A DNA stretch of 64,000 nt from Spirometra erinaceieuropaei (GCA_902702965.1 CACRXP010000377.1:498348-562347), one strand, 5' to 3'. Positions 45,621-57,379 are shown, counted from the stretch's first letter. Numbers and translations are program-made. Notes: generated by a model not told the origin, from the letters alone.

Positions 45621-47390
45621 TAATTGCGTCGCGATTGTTGAGATTGGTTATCATACCACCCTGAAATTTTCTTACTACGAATTGCTTTGTGTTGTCTCTT
45701 TTAGTTGACAAAATTACTTTGTTGATTTTCGCCACCTTCCTCTGTTATTCTACTGAGCATCTCTGGCTATGGAGTAAAGCACTTTCTATAATCTCCCAGA
45801 TATTTTGCATTAATTACAATTGTTGCATGGTTAAGGAAATAAAGAATGTCTGACATTTATATATATATATAACTGATTGAAGGCAACTTAAAAGATAAAT
45901 AGATTTTGGTCAAACGCGTTTTACGGATAGCTTGGTGACCTTCATACCCAAGAGAAATTGTTCATCCTGTTAGCAGATGTCTAGGTAGTTTTTTTAATCG
46001 TCAAGCATAGGCTTAATAAGCAGTGTTCACTAGAAAACAAGCATCCATTCTTTCTGACCTGGCATACTTAAACGGGAGTAGCCAAGAAGGAGTACATATA
46101 TTCCTTTTAACCACATTGGCACCTCCGTTAACGATGTCGAATAAACGATGTGTTTGGGTCCGCGACTTCTAGCATGTTTTCACTGACTGACCCCGAATAA
46201 AAAGCAGTACACATACTTCCTTCTGCAACACGAAGCCTCGTGTAATCGGCGTAAACAGAAATAATTGGTTTCAATTTTTAAAAAATTTGAAACTACCAAA
46301 TAAGCGAGCGTATGCAAGTGAGAAGCCAGGGACGATGGTGTCGAAAAGGAAGGAGCAAACGAACAAACGAACTAAAATCAAAAATTCCAGGGCGGTATCC
46401 GTGGCTGTTGGGTCATGTCTAGTGAAGAATAAAACTAACATCGATCGAAGCTTAAAGTAATAAACTAAAGAAAGTATTTTACACCAAACCACGTGCGACT
46501 CATAGAAAAAAATACCATTTAGTTCTCTCCGCAGCACGGAAGGGAAGTTTGAAAAAATCAACAAGGATAAATCTCACCATCCTAAAACCCTTAGTGTTTC
46601 ACTTACTGTTCCTGACAAGGTACGCATGCGGGCAGCTTGCAGGAGAATGTCGACCGCTTCTTGGATTTAATGTTGGTAAATGTAAGATTACTGATTTCGC
46701 AACTCGTGTAATCTTTAATAAGCAGTACATATGTGTACGTGCGATTACCTTCCAGTTCGTAAAGGAGTGCAATTGTAATGGCTGCTGCCCTCTTTACTCA
46801 CATTTTCACAGAAGAAGGATACATGACTGATATAGTGAATGACGTTTAAAATTACAATCAAATACGACTTTACGGTAGCCCTGGATATTGATTGATGTTA
46901 CATGCTATACAGAACCTTTCTTTCACAATTAGTTTTACCAACGCATGGACAAGAAATGGCAGAAGGAGTCACTCTACCAAAAACTGTGCTTATGCTTAGG
47001 TCTGTTAAACAGAGTTAAGTAAAAATTAGCATGCGCTAGCCTAGGTAAGAATTTCAAGGGAAAGCAGATACAGTCAATGGCCAATCTCATGAAATGGCAA
47101 CACAAATTGTGAAATGTGTTACGAATTAGGAAATAAAGCGACAATCCTAAAGTGGAGTATCTACAAAGAAACACACGAGGTACGCTGGGGGGCCCACTAA
47201 CGAGCTGAATCTTCAATATTGCCACCGGCGAAGCCGGCATAACCGTCCTTTAGAATACTGTAAATCAAGCACACCCGTCGATCAGGTATACGTTGGAGGA
47301 AGCAACAGCAGACTACATGTCTCTCCTAGGCGTACGTTTAGGCAGAAGAGCTGACTTCAGTATCCAAAGAAGCGTTTATTGAAATGACAC
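45621..47390. other. AT-rich stretch without a recognised gene
   Basis: Includes an (AT)n tract near 45858-45872. The frame 46549-46830 (+) is Cys-rich in its second half (ECRPLLG, GKCKITD, YICVR, CNCNGCC) but has no supporting splice pair. Nothing else is recognised. Confidence 0.3.
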
Positions 47391-47391
47391 C

Positions 47392-48141
47392 TGGTATGGA
47401 CAACATAAGAACTTCTGCATTATCGTATCCTTTCACAATATACGTAATCATGTCCGTTGTTTGGTGCAAAGAGCTCGAAACATCTGTTCGGAAGATGGCG
47501 TTTATGAGGAACTTAGAAGAAGCCAGGCTTTGCTTCGCGAGAACGGGTATCATAGCACATTTATTGTAAGGAATCTTGCATACCAACCGACAAAATCCAT
47601 CGTACTGACGGCGGAAAAAACACTGTTCCTCAAAGTCCCCTTTCAAGGGACCGCAGCGAGTGAGCTCCTGAGAGAGCGCCTCGACTAAGCCGTTACACGG
47701 ACCTTACGGGCAGCAAGAGTCCAAGTATTGCTTTCGACCAACCCCGTCTTTGCGGGAAAAGTATGTATAGGCTACCAGCTCAGACCACCTCCATGTGCAT
47801 TTACTCCTTTGCTTGCTCCTGTGGAGCAGGCTACGTTGGTCGTACAAGTCAGTGTTTATGCGCAGGAATGCGAGAAAATCTGCTGGCATTGCTGACAAAG
47901 GGTGAAGTTAAGAGCGCACACAGCTCCATTCTAACACACATGGCTGATTCTGGGTACCTTGGGGATCTGACCTATACATTCCGTTTGATGTACAGGGTCC
48001 CGCCTGGCCAAATGTAAGCGAATAGGTCAGCGCATCGTAGCGGCAGCAGTGGCAACTGCCAGCGGGCTACAGAGGCCGGTCCTATTCCCGCAGAAAAACC
48101 TCTTGTACGCTCCGCGCCTACCGTGGACCAGCATCGATTAA
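47392..48141 (+). mobile_element. Penelope-like element, RT thumb to GIY-YIG C-terminus
   Basis: Plus-strand reading in order: TWYGQHKNFCIIVSFH (end of RT, 47392), VRCLVQRARNICSED, LRENGYHSTFIVRN, FLKVPFQGTAASELLRERL, a stop at 47686, then VTRTLRAARVQVLLSTNPV in the same frame. A frameshift near 47762 leads to the nuclease: MCIYSFACSCGAGYVGRTSQ (GIY...YIG positions), LTHMADSGYL, RVPPGQ, a stop, and the final RLPWTSID in another frame, ending at 48141. The usual EH after the catalytic Arg is EN (MREN). It is 5'-truncated and dead, and closely matches flatworm PLEs as I remember them. It ends 100 bp from the minus-strand ORF at 48244. Confidence 0.88.
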
Positions 48142-48243
48142 CTGTATGTAGGTCTCCGCGTCTCCACCTCCTTCCCTCACCGCCCTTGTGACACGTCTCA
48201 AACTATCCCTTACTGTCAATGACTACCTCCTCTTCTCTCCCGC

Positions 48244-48681
48244 CTACTCGATGTGCACACCACCTTTGTGTGAAATTACGAAGAGTAATCCACTGCACTT
48301 ATCCACATACACGTTCAGTTTGTGCCTCGTTTGCATAAAAATGTACAGGCCCGATGATAATTTATCGAAAGCACGATTTAGCTCGCCAAATACTCTTCTG
48401 AATTGCTCCATGGGAATTTTCGCAACCGTACAATGTAAGTATATACAGTTATGGTGACGAGGACGTTGCGTGAATAAATACTGAATATCAGGTTCCGTAT
48501 GGACTAAAACAATGCTTTCTGATATGTTAATATTATTGATCAAGTCATTGTCATATTTAAAACTTTTACCGACTGAGAAGCCAAATACTCTGGACACACC
48601 ACATGTGATCATAAACGCACCCGACACTGAACAATCGTCCACGATGACATCAAACCAAACAATTTTTTGGCAGTTAACCTA
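48244..48681 (-). CDS. Hypothetical protein, candidate terminal exon (about 145 codons open)
   Basis: The minus frame is open from a CAGTAG acceptor-like site near 48682 to TAG at 48244, with no ATG at its start, so it would be a last exon. It reads like a real protein: VNCQKIVWFDVIVDDC, then NISESIVLVHTEPDIQYLF, NCIYLHCTVAKIPM and LSSGLYIFMQTRHKLNVYV, with balanced composition and seven Cys. One NIS glycosylation motif is present. I do not recognise the family. No transmembrane segment or known motif is visible. A possible internal donor (GTCG/GTAAAA) would shorten it. A PLE fragment lies just beyond the stop. Confidence 0.4.
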
Positions 48682-48699
48682 CTGTTTACCTGTGTAGGT

Positions 48700-49945
48700 T
48701 AATCTGTCTTCAAGACTTAAAATATAAAAACGTATGAATTACAAGTGAGGTAAACGTTTTTGGAGGACATCTGTAGCATTAACTGAATGAGAATGAACAG
48801 CAGCTAGACTGCACTGGCTCAAAATTGTTTCTATTCATTCAAATGGAGTTTAAGGTCATCATAAAATGACTGCCGAGAAAATGTCTCTCTAGACGCGTGA
48901 AACACTAACTTTTTTGTACCATCGGAGGCAATCGACGCCAGTCTATATCGCGCTTTTAGAGCTAGGACATCAGATTTTCCTGAACAGATTAACAAGGCAC
49001 TAGTCTACGGCGATTTATATACTTGCTTGTAATCGACAGAACAGTGGGCTGTTGACGTATTTTTTTATCATTCAAACATAGCGCTAATCTACCAAATAAT
49101 CCCATTTTAATCTTTGATTCTTCAAACTTGGGGCTAGATATGACTGACTAGCGAGCTTGTAAAGGCCTGGAATGCATATTATAATATTCCTTAAGCTTTT
49201 ATATACTATTGTTGAATCACAAACAAAGGCATCGATTGAGGCATTAGAAGTACCTATTAGCCAACTGCCTGTTTTGTGTTCGTCGCGCAGATCCTTCTAT
49301 GTTGACCTGTAGCCCGAAACAATACTCGAAAATGTGAGATCCATTTCGTGACCGATCTTATAAAATGTTGGCCGAAATTCGCTTGGGAAGAATTACTTGG
49401 GCGGCATTGTCGTGCAACATAATCCTACAGCATTTGCGGCTTGCCAGGACATCATCTACTGAATACACATTTTTAGACCTTCTGAGGAAACCACAGTTCG
49501 CAATAACATGACGTCTTTAGCAGCATCCATTTCCACATTGATATGTCATGGACTTATTAATTACAGTATATTTTTTAGAAACCATGACATCGTCCTTGTA
49601 TGTTACGCCCGAATAAAGTGTTTAATACTGTTTTAGAAAGTGTCCCTATTCCCAAGTAATGTCCATCCCGATCAGCCGTTACAGTAGTGGTCAGTGACTT
49701 CAGCCTTTGATGTGCATGTTTTTCGCGTAAGGAAAATCATATAATCTTGTATGCGTAGAAGAAGATATTACATAGATCATGTGCCCTATATGACTGCGTT
49801 TGAGCAGATTATAGGTGGTGTCATTTTCCTTATGCGACAAGTATACAGCAAATAATTGGGAAATCCTAGTCCAATTGCATTTACTAGATGGCTAAACATG
49901 TCATGATGTAAGTCAGTTGCTACACGTTCAAGACGGCGGCATAAG
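48700..49945. other. Stretch with faint repeat remnants
   Basis: About 48930-48990 resembles a block of family Y (GACGCCAGTCTATATCGCGC, then GAGCTAGGACATCAG). About 49340-49440 resembles family X (GATCTTATAAAATGTTGGCC). Otherwise nothing is recognised. Confidence 0.35.
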
Positions 49946-49950
49946 GCCTG

Positions 49951-50613
49951 TCAACACCAGAAGCGTTTCACTTTTGACTGCGGACAATGATCCTGCCTAC
50001 GAGAGTAGCATTTTTTCTCATGAATATGTTCACTGCCAGAATTTCGCAGTGTACGTTTTACATCAGCCATTTGCTGCACGCTGATATCAGTGGTGATTTT
50101 TGAGGGCAGATATCGGAAAGCCAGACAGATAATTTTGGTGCAACAGTACACAAATTCACGTGCGGAGAACATTCGGCGAATTACATATGATGGTCCTTCA
50201 TCGCATTGCACAGTCACCTCATGCTCACGTATGTACTTTCCATGCGAACGTTCAGTCTGACCTACGTAATTACGATAACATTTTTGGCACGATGGAAGAC
50301 ACGCAGCATTTAAAAACTTATTGATATTTAGACGGCACTTGATTTGCTTGACTATGCTGCAAACGGTAGCCTTGAACCAAAAGCCAGTCAGCAGCAATGA
50401 GCCTGTCGCGGGAGTCAGACTCCTTCTGCATTGTAGAGCATGCCTTATCATCACCTTTCGGGAGTGATGACGCAAGCATCGACTTTCAACCATCTTGTTA
50501 CAACCATTCCTCAAAAATTGGCCGTGGAAATGCCGCGTCTCACGTGTCGGGATATAGGATCCAACAGAGCTGCCGGCAGACCTTCGTACCTGACCCATGA
50601 ACATCGCGTTCAT
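49951..50613 (-). mobile_element. Penelope-like element fragment with GIY-YIG-type motif, 220-codon frame
   Basis: This is the longest uninterrupted frame in the window. Its middle encodes CLPSCQKCYRNYVGQTERS followed by IREHEVTV, fitting the YVG-T-R...REH pattern of PLE endonucleases. Upstream, HHSRKVMIRHALQ and FKATVCSIVKQIKC fit the linker poorly. The N-terminal 50 codons are antisense to repeat family Z, so the frame is a fusion of PLE-derived and repeat DNA rather than a gene. The downstream end (KITTDISVQQMADVK) is unassigned. There is no RT part. Confidence 0.6.
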
Positions 50614-50700
50614 CTCACTTATCGTCGCTTTACTTTTGTTGTTATTATATCATCTGATGTTTTCTTGAACTGGATCGATAGATCGGAATAATGAACGACG
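50500..50700 (+). repeat. Repeat family Z, plus copy 1
   Basis: Encodes EMPRLTCRDIGSNRAAGRPS, then a Leu/Val-rich stretch to FLNWID. Same segment as at 16.3-16.56 kb (minus) and 51.62 kb. It is immediately followed by family Y sequence. Confidence 0.45.
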
Positions 50701-50729
50701 ATATTCGATATTCGACAAGATATTTTCTG

Positions 50730-51545
50730 TTTATTTTTTCACAAAACTTACGAATCCTGTCAAGTTATGCTTTATGTATTTCTAAAACACAATTTCATCA
50801 AAAATTCAAAATTCGGGCAAACGACGTTTGTAAAACCCATTTTTAGTTTTCGTCAAGTAATCGTTTAAATGAGTTTAGTTCTTAAAATAAAGCAGCTGCA
50901 TTTGGTGATTCCGCTTTTTGCAGTTCGCTCGACTCACCTGCGGACAAAGGTCATTATAGGGCAAACTAACTATCCTTAAAGAAAAATACAATACTTTAAA
51001 TGATACTGTACACTGACTGCTGCTAAAAGCAGTGTAATTCGTTTTATTGAACTAAACCGACTGTCAAGGGAACGATTTTAATAACATGCGAGACCCGTGT
51101 AAAATAGAATTCCTAGTAGAACCCCTGTAGGACTGACCGAACGAGATGCGACTGTGGCCACACTACACCCACCTAAAACTGTTTCTGCTTACTAAACCGG
51201 AGTTTCACCACAGCATGGCATGACCGACAAGACAGATATCTGTCTAAAAGCCTGAACACTAAGTTTCATTTGTAACGACACCTGTCTATTTCGCGTTTTC
51301 AGGGCTAGGGCATCAGGTCATTTTGAAAATACTGACAAGACTAAAATGCATGGCGTCTTGTATTACCGCTCTTTGCCGACAGATAAACCGGCGTATTACT
51401 AATTCCTGAGTAGCCGAACCTAACGCAACGTTACTAAAAATTCCCACCTCGGATCTCACATTATTTTGAATTAAACTCTAAGACTAACTGACGACCACTT
51501 ACAGACCAGGATTTGCTATTCTATTCTCTCAGCGTGGTTCTCTGC
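50730..51545 (+). repeat. Repeat family Y, copy 3
   Basis: Diverged copy with GACAGATATCTGTCTAAAAGC, GACCGAACGAGATGCGA and GGGCATCAGGTCATTTTG, ending near GGTACTGCAGAAAGTACG. Collinear with 11.9-12.75 kb, with many substitutions. Non-coding. Confidence 0.55.
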
Positions 51546-51619
51546 TGCTGGTACTGCAGAAAGTACGTGAGAATATCGCAATAACACAGGAACATAGAAC
51601 ATCCGAATTTCTGATATGT

Positions 51620-52560
51620 CTATATTCCGCGCCCCACGTGTTGGAATATAGAATCCGACACAGTTACAGCAAACCTCCGTCACTGACTCATGATCATCGC
51701 ATACCTCTTACTAACTGTCGCTTTACCTTTGCTGTTTTTATGTCAACTAATGATCTAGAACTGATCGCTAAAGCACTTGCGACAGGTGCAAAAAACAACA
51801 ATGGTTTACAGTGTTTGACTAGTCATTAATAGATTCCGTTTTCAAAAAAAACTCAAGCTATTCTATAAGCATTTTGAAAAAGACACTCTCATCGGAAAAC
51901 AAAATCCATGCAAAAGATCTTTGCTTATTTCACCCTCATATTTGTTCTGGGATTAATTTAAACAATTTTAATTCTTTTTATATGAACGTAGATCCATTTG
52001 CGGATGTCGTGTTTCGCAGTTCTCCAGACTTAACTGCAGGCAAAACATATTAAAGGGCAAATTAATTATCCTCATAGAACTAAATAAACGTCTTATAATA
52101 ATACTGCATAGTGACTTCTACTAACACAAGACATAAGAATTATTCCTATGTGTAAGTCTTTCTCGTAAACTGAACCAATAGTCTAGGGAATAATTTCAAG
52201 AGCATGCGAGGCCAAGGTGAGGCAGAAATCCTAAAAGGACTCTTGTTGGACTAACTGAACGACAGGAGACAGCATCCAAACTACGCTCAACCTATACTGA
52301 TTCTGCTCACACTACTGGAGTTGTCGGTGGTCATGGAATGACTGGCGAGACAGATGTCTGTCTGAAGGTGTGCAACACTAAGTTGTTCTTGTAACACCGC
52401 AGGGAAACGACGCCTGTTTATTTCGCGTTCGCAGAAGTTGGATATCAGGTCATTTTGAGAAGACTGACAAGACACTTCTTCACGTCGCCTAGTATTATTG
52501 CTAATAGCCGATAGAGCAACCGGCTGAGAACTTTATTTTGAATATTGAACCTAACTCAAC
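51620..52560 (+). repeat. Second Z+Y unit of a tandem pair
   Basis: 51620-51765 is family Z (CCCACGTGTTGGAATATAGA, then CTGACTCATGATCATCGC). From 51850 to 52560 it is family Y, closer to the 12 kb copy than copy 3 is (GAGACAGATGTCTGTCTGAAG). The Z+Y order repeats that of 50500-51545, with a period of about 1.12 kb. Confidence 0.55.
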
Positions 52561-52564
52561 TTTA

Positions 52565-53375
52565 CTAAAGAATTCACCTTTAGGGGAACGACGTCTGTCT
52601 ACTTCGCGTTCATAGAACTACGACATTAAGTCATTTTGAAAAAAACTGACAAAACGTCCCCCTTTGACGCCTTTTATTACTGTTCATAGCCAACAGTGCA
52701 ATCGGCTACGAAATCTATGCCGAATCGCTGAACCTTAATCAACCTTAATAAGGAATATAAGCTGGAATCTCAGATTATCCTAAACTAAGCACGACTGACT
52801 GATGGTTCCCTTTAGGCGAAGATTTGTTCTTCCAGTGTTCCTGCACATTTATCTTCTGCTGTTGCTGCATATCGCACGCAAGATTTAACAGAAGAATACA
52901 GGACCTTCAGATTTCAGGTCCTGCTGCCTTTGTTTAAGAGTACTCTTAAAAAAGAAGTAAAAAAGTAGAGTGAAGTTCGTTGCCTTTACTTTAGCTTATT
53001 TTAACTGCCCAACACGACATCCTTCGTTAGCCAAAACTCACTAACCAGGGAATCCTTGCATAGAACGACGCAAATAAGCGATTAACAATGCGTGACTGGT
53101 CATGCGAAATCGTGCAGCGTTAATAGATAGTATGCCCAACACTATAAACAAACGGTTTATACAGGTGGTCTGTTACCACTGAAGCGGTTCTCACGTAAGA
53201 GTACAAAATGCACAGATCCTAGTTCATTTTATACATCCGGTTAGTGTCTTTATGTTTCCGGTTGTGAAATCATTTCAGCCACCAACTACTTTTTATTATC
53301 TACCACGTTCATATTCAATGTGCTAAATTGGCTTCGTGGCCAACTGCTACTTTTATGATGTAGAAATGCTACTCT
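52565..53375 (+). repeat. Repeat family Y, partial copy continuing into its distal part
   Basis: Restarts inside the Y consensus (ACGACGTCTGTCTACTTCGCG) and then runs into the distal part seen at 12.9-13.25 kb (CGGTTTATACAGGTGGTCTG against GCGGTTTATACAGGTGTTTT). This gives the tandem array its third, 5'-shortened member. Confidence 0.55.
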
Positions 53376-53839
53376 GAGTAGTAGTTTCTGATTTTAGTTT
53401 TACCTCAAATTAAATGATTTCGTTCCCTTGATCCATATTGTGACCCCTGATGATGCGACTGTGATCTCCGTTCACAATTTTGTTTAACAATGACAGTTGT
53501 GGACTAACCACTAAAGCATCTCTACACCCCTTCGCAATCGATGTTAATATCTGGACCAATTGTATCTTGAAAAATATCGACAGGTTAAGAAAAAAACAAC
53601 GGTTTTTGAAGTTTGTTTAGTTATTTTCTGTATCTATTTACACCAGGCTGACATTACTTTCATTATGACTTTTCTCAGGCCACCGAGCGGCAAGCGGGGA
53701 CCATAAACTCACTAAAATTCAATTTCCCGTCTGAAGACATAGATGCTAATTTGGCCGTCTGGTTATTAAATAGGCAAAACATTGACGTCCGATCAGAAGA
53801 TATTAGGTAGGACTTAGCCTACGTTGGAATAGGAATACT

Positions 53840-53885
53840 AAGCGCATACGACATAAATTATTCCGCATACGACGCAAATCATTCC
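53840..53885 (+). repeat. Two tandem 21 bp repeats
   Basis: CGCATACGACATAAATTATTC is followed directly by a second copy with three changes, just upstream of the Merlin relic. Confidence 0.6.
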
Positions 53886-53888
53886 GCA

Positions 53889-54534
53889 TTGATGGTCGGT
53901 AGTTTTTGCTTTACAAAAGCCAGAACGTGCGCATGTGCCTCTGCGAGCATATTTTTCGCAGCTTATGTGTCCGGTCCACTTCCGTTGACAAAGTTTGCAG
54001 CATGCTTTTATTGCACCGCAGTTGCATTGATGGGTAACAATCTGGAAATGGCACCCAACAAAATCCGCCTCACAAACGCAGCCTGTCTTACGGAACAGGC
54101 GGCAATAGGGGTTTAATGGGTGGTGGCTTGTCTGGATGTACGATACTAGCCGACAGAAAGCCTTATTCGAACAGGTGAGTGATCGAAGTTGGCCCGCTGT
54201 CCGTTCCGTTATTACAAAAGGGGGTCGCCAAAGGCACTTTAGTGGTAACGGACGATTGGAAGGCGTATAATAGTCCTCCCTCAGAAGGTTATCTACATTT
54301 CACTGTTAACCACTCAAAGAACCGCAAAGACCCTACCGCCAGACTGCACACCAATGTCATCGGTGCATACTGGAGTAGACTGAAAAGGAAACTCTACGAA
54401 GGATGCCCTGTATGTCGTTGAGCTGTGTGGGCTCACAAAGACGAAGTACTGCATCGTCTTTGGTTTGGCCTTATGTCTTTGAAAAATGCCTGGGAACTGT
54501 TCTTGTCCCGTTTTGTGCAGACTTATCCTATTTA
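53889..54534 (+). mobile_element. Merlin-type DNA transposon, transposase relic (IS1595/ISXO2-like)
   Basis: 53889-54116 contains ASIFFAAYVSGPLPLTKFA, matching the segment before the catalytic core. After a break, 54127-54222 reads YDTSRQKALFEQVSDRSW. A one-base frameshift in a G run near 54222 leads to GVAKGTLVVTDDWKAYN (catalytic DD region, near 54245), FTVNHSKNRKDPTARLHTNV and IGAYWSRLKRKLYEG. One TGA at 54419 interrupts it, and the same frame continues AVWAHKDEVLHRLWFG to a stop at 54534. Merlin transposases end this way (NHS, HTN, SxLKR). No terminal inverted repeats were identified. It is inactive. Confidence 0.85.
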
Positions 54535-54539
54535 AAATT

Positions 54540-55280
54540 GATTTTGTTTTGTAAAAACTTTCATAGTGCGAATGTATGCCGTATATTCAGGTGTATTTGC
54601 GTAACGATGGGGAAGGTTGGGATGTTCGTTCGGCCAGCCCATGTTAAGCCGTCGGGGAAAGTCCAAGTAGAGCGTGAAATTATGCCTGCAACCGCTCCTA
54701 TAGCCAAAAGCGTTCGTGTCCACTGTTAAAGGTATTATTTCTAGGTAACGGCATTTTTTGGGTGCCATCGCCCGATTTTTACCCATTGATGTAAGCTCGG
54801 ACATTGACTTCAGCTATCTGATCGCGACTGAAAAGATGTCACGAAGGAGTGTTTCGAATGGGATAAAATGACAAACAATAATGTTCGCCCTCGGACTATT
54901 ACTTTGTATTATCCATTGAAATAAGACGAATATTTAAAATGTCTACACAACTTCATGCTTTAGGATCGCTTGATGCATTCACTTATATTAAATAACCGTT
55001 ATTATACTTCCTATAAATAAGGGCATTGTTTTCAAGGAGATAACGTGTTCAAAAATAAACAGACTGCTTTGATATTATTTGTACAAAATTACGCAAATTA
55101 TAAAAAACGCATTGCGGTTTAGAAGTAAAGAACGTGGACCCACGCACGTGTAACTCATAGTCATACTTCATATCGATTTTTAAACAATTATCTCAAGGAG
55201 AAAGCAGATAAATCAAATGAATCTTTTTACTGGCAAAAAGTAGCCAGTCACTGTCGTCTCCAGGCGATCCTTTTGACCAT
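54540..55280. other. Stretch without a recognised feature
   Basis: AT-rich and non-coding as far as I can see. If the Merlin 3' terminal repeat survives, it would be in the first part. Confidence 0.35.
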
Positions 55281-55795
55281 GGCGGTGACCTAGATAAACA
55301 TTGTGTAACATTTTAATAAAATTGACGTACCCTAATATGTATCGAAAAAGCCATATTTCTCTACCAAAACATGTCCATGTGGCAATGACATTTATATTTG
55401 GCAGGGGCTTTAAGGTATGCATTCAAAAGACTGATTATAGACTTAATGTCATCTGAGTAACATGATGGTAGACCGAAATTAATTTCTAACTTGGAGTAGG
55501 TCAGTTTGTACTAGGGTCCGTAGGCGCAGACCGAAATTCGATTTATGATTTTTGGACCGAACCCCATTAACCACGGCAGGATGATTGCATAATGTTCATT
55601 AACTGCCGAAAGGCAGCTGGTAGTATATTTTAGCGTCAGTAAATACCACACTAACAGCAAATGTACAAAATGAAAACACCAACACGTAGTGTTTTCTGAT
55701 ATTCTGCTGTTGCACGCTACAGCTAGGAGGTGTCCGGCTAATCAATGTGTCGGACAAATTCCCTATGTGCTTCCCTTTTAGTAATTGCTGCTCTT
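55281..55795 (+). repeat. 515 bp direct repeat, copy 1
   Basis: Matches 62821-63335 over its whole length with few indels. The core CAGACCGAAATTCGATTTAT is identical, and flanking blocks such as GGACCGAACCCCAT and CGGCTAATCAATGTGTC are nearly so. Overall identity is about 80% by eye. On minus, both copies encode a similar short peptide (FRYILGYVNFIKML against FRYILWYVNFIKML). Family unknown. Confidence 0.7.
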
Positions 55796-55799
55796 AGAT

Positions 55800-56985
55800 G
55801 ACAATGACCTTATTCGTCGAACGTGAGAATACCATTATATGCGCATAAAAAAATTTACAGACAGCACCTGCCAATGTTTCCCTAGCCTATATTTACAAAA
55901 GACGGAATACCTCGACCGCCGTCAGCAAAACGTCAGAGAAGGCAATTTTAGATATTAAAATGATTAGAGAATTTATTTCGTTTGCTTAAAAATATATTGA
56001 CAACAAACCTGCAATTTCAATAGGCATTCTTAGGTAAGCCCCAAAGTCTGTCAGATGGTCATATGTGGAAGCACACTGTTACGACAGCGACTTTCAAGAA
56101 ATGTCGACGACAAATGGCTTGAATGGCCAGTAATTTTAGCGAGCGACTGCTCTAGCGTTTAACATCAGGCTGAATAAACAGCAAGGTGTACATTGACATC
56201 ACAGCGAATGTTTTCGGTTGCAATAGATACCTCAAGGTTCGAGGATAATGCCAAAGGGGTATGACTCCAATTATGCCTACAATTACAGCCCAGTATTTAT
56301 GAACACAGTCAGCCTCTCCGCCTGGAGCGTTCGAAGAATTTTTATTTCCGCCAATTTCCCAAATCTGAATACAACGAAAAAAATATCCTCCATTCTGTCA
56401 TTGGCTTTTGTCCGTTTGTCAATCATGGCATTTTCCTTCCCTGTTTGCAGCAATATCAGACCTATTATAATCGACCTATCACAAAGCCGTTTTTTGCAAG
56501 ATTCATTTTTTCTTAATGAACAAATAATAACGTTTGAGCAAACTGTGCTTATCTTTGAGTTTCGGTCGTATCTTCAACGAGATATAACTCTCGTGGACGA
56601 GGGATGGGTGGCCCGTGCGATATAGTCATTTCAGTTCGTTGTTTGTGATTTTTAATGAGATATGTCATGAACTGTACATTTATGTCTGTGTTTAACTTGG
56701 CACACTTTAGAACACATCAATCTTCATTTCATAATTTGGTCTAAATCGAGTTTAAAAAGACACAGAAATACGTGCCAGTAGAGAAAATAAATGTTCAGAT
56801 TTAATTAACACTTTACAAAACGTATGTTTATGGAGAAAGAAGTGGGTTTACCTAAGGAGACATCTGAAAAGATAAACATGACAACAATTCATTAAACTAC
56901 CCACCCAACACCACCACCACCACCACATAACCACAACTTCTTTTGTAGTTACACAACATATGTCTGCTCGGTTTTAGATTTGCTA
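55800..56985. other. Stretch with one 125-codon open frame
   Basis: The frame 56248-56625 (+) begins with ATG and has a fairly protein-like composition (SSILSLAFVRLSIMAFSFPV; FEQTVLIFEFRSY), but no domain and no clear neighbours. A (CAC)n tract lies near 56908-56928. Confidence 0.25.
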
Positions 56986-56988
56986 CAT

Positions 56989-57368
56989 TTAGCATGCTAT
57001 TGGGACCATCGAATTAACTTTTCGTAGCGCAACCTTTAAATATTTATAAAATGTTTCCTCGAGTTCCTCTCCGAAGTAGAATTTATTATCGTAGGCGTCG
57101 ACGTCACCAATGCTTACTGCGGAAAATTTGTCCAGTTGACATTTGTTTGCCGGTTTCTGCTTGTCCATCCATCCAGAAACGTTAAAGCTCACTGTCATTT
57201 GTCCAAGCTTATATGTCAAACCACGAGCTCGATGCAGAGGCTTGGCCTATTTAGACAATAAATAAATTTAGAACTCACGTCATTAACCGTGCCACGAATT
57301 ACATTAGTAAAATAAACAATTTTAAGACATCTTTGGGAAATAACGCACCCTGTGCATGTACAATGTGA
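56989..57368 (-). CDS. Candidate 3' end of a gene: two exons around a 32 nt intron
   Basis: On minus, a strong acceptor (CCTTCTTTCAG) opens an exon at 57368-57279 (90 nt, phase 0-0) encoding SHCTCTGCVISQRCLKIVYF. It ends at GAC/GTGAGT. A 32 nt intron with acceptor CTAAATAG leads to the last exon, 57246-56989, encoding LTYKLGQMTVSFNVSGWM, NKCQLDKFSAVSIGDVD and YFGEELEETFYKYLK, then TAA. The frame is continuous across the splice. Cys density in the first exon recalls exon 5 of the 28.8 kb gene, but I cannot claim homology. Upstream exons were not identified. The tiny intron matches the 38 nt one at 41.4 kb. Confidence 0.42.
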
Positions 57369-57379
57369 CTGAAAGAAGG

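Noticed and set aside
47338..47646. 102-codon minus frame overlapping the PLE
   Set aside because: It is antisense to a clear RT/linker coding region and has no domain of its own.
50440..50691. 83-codon plus frame over family Z as a gene
   Set aside because: The segment is repeated three times in the window and adjoins other repeats.
54403..54804. Frames on both strands over the Merlin 3' end
   Set aside because: They overlap the transposase reading in other frames and are shadows of it.
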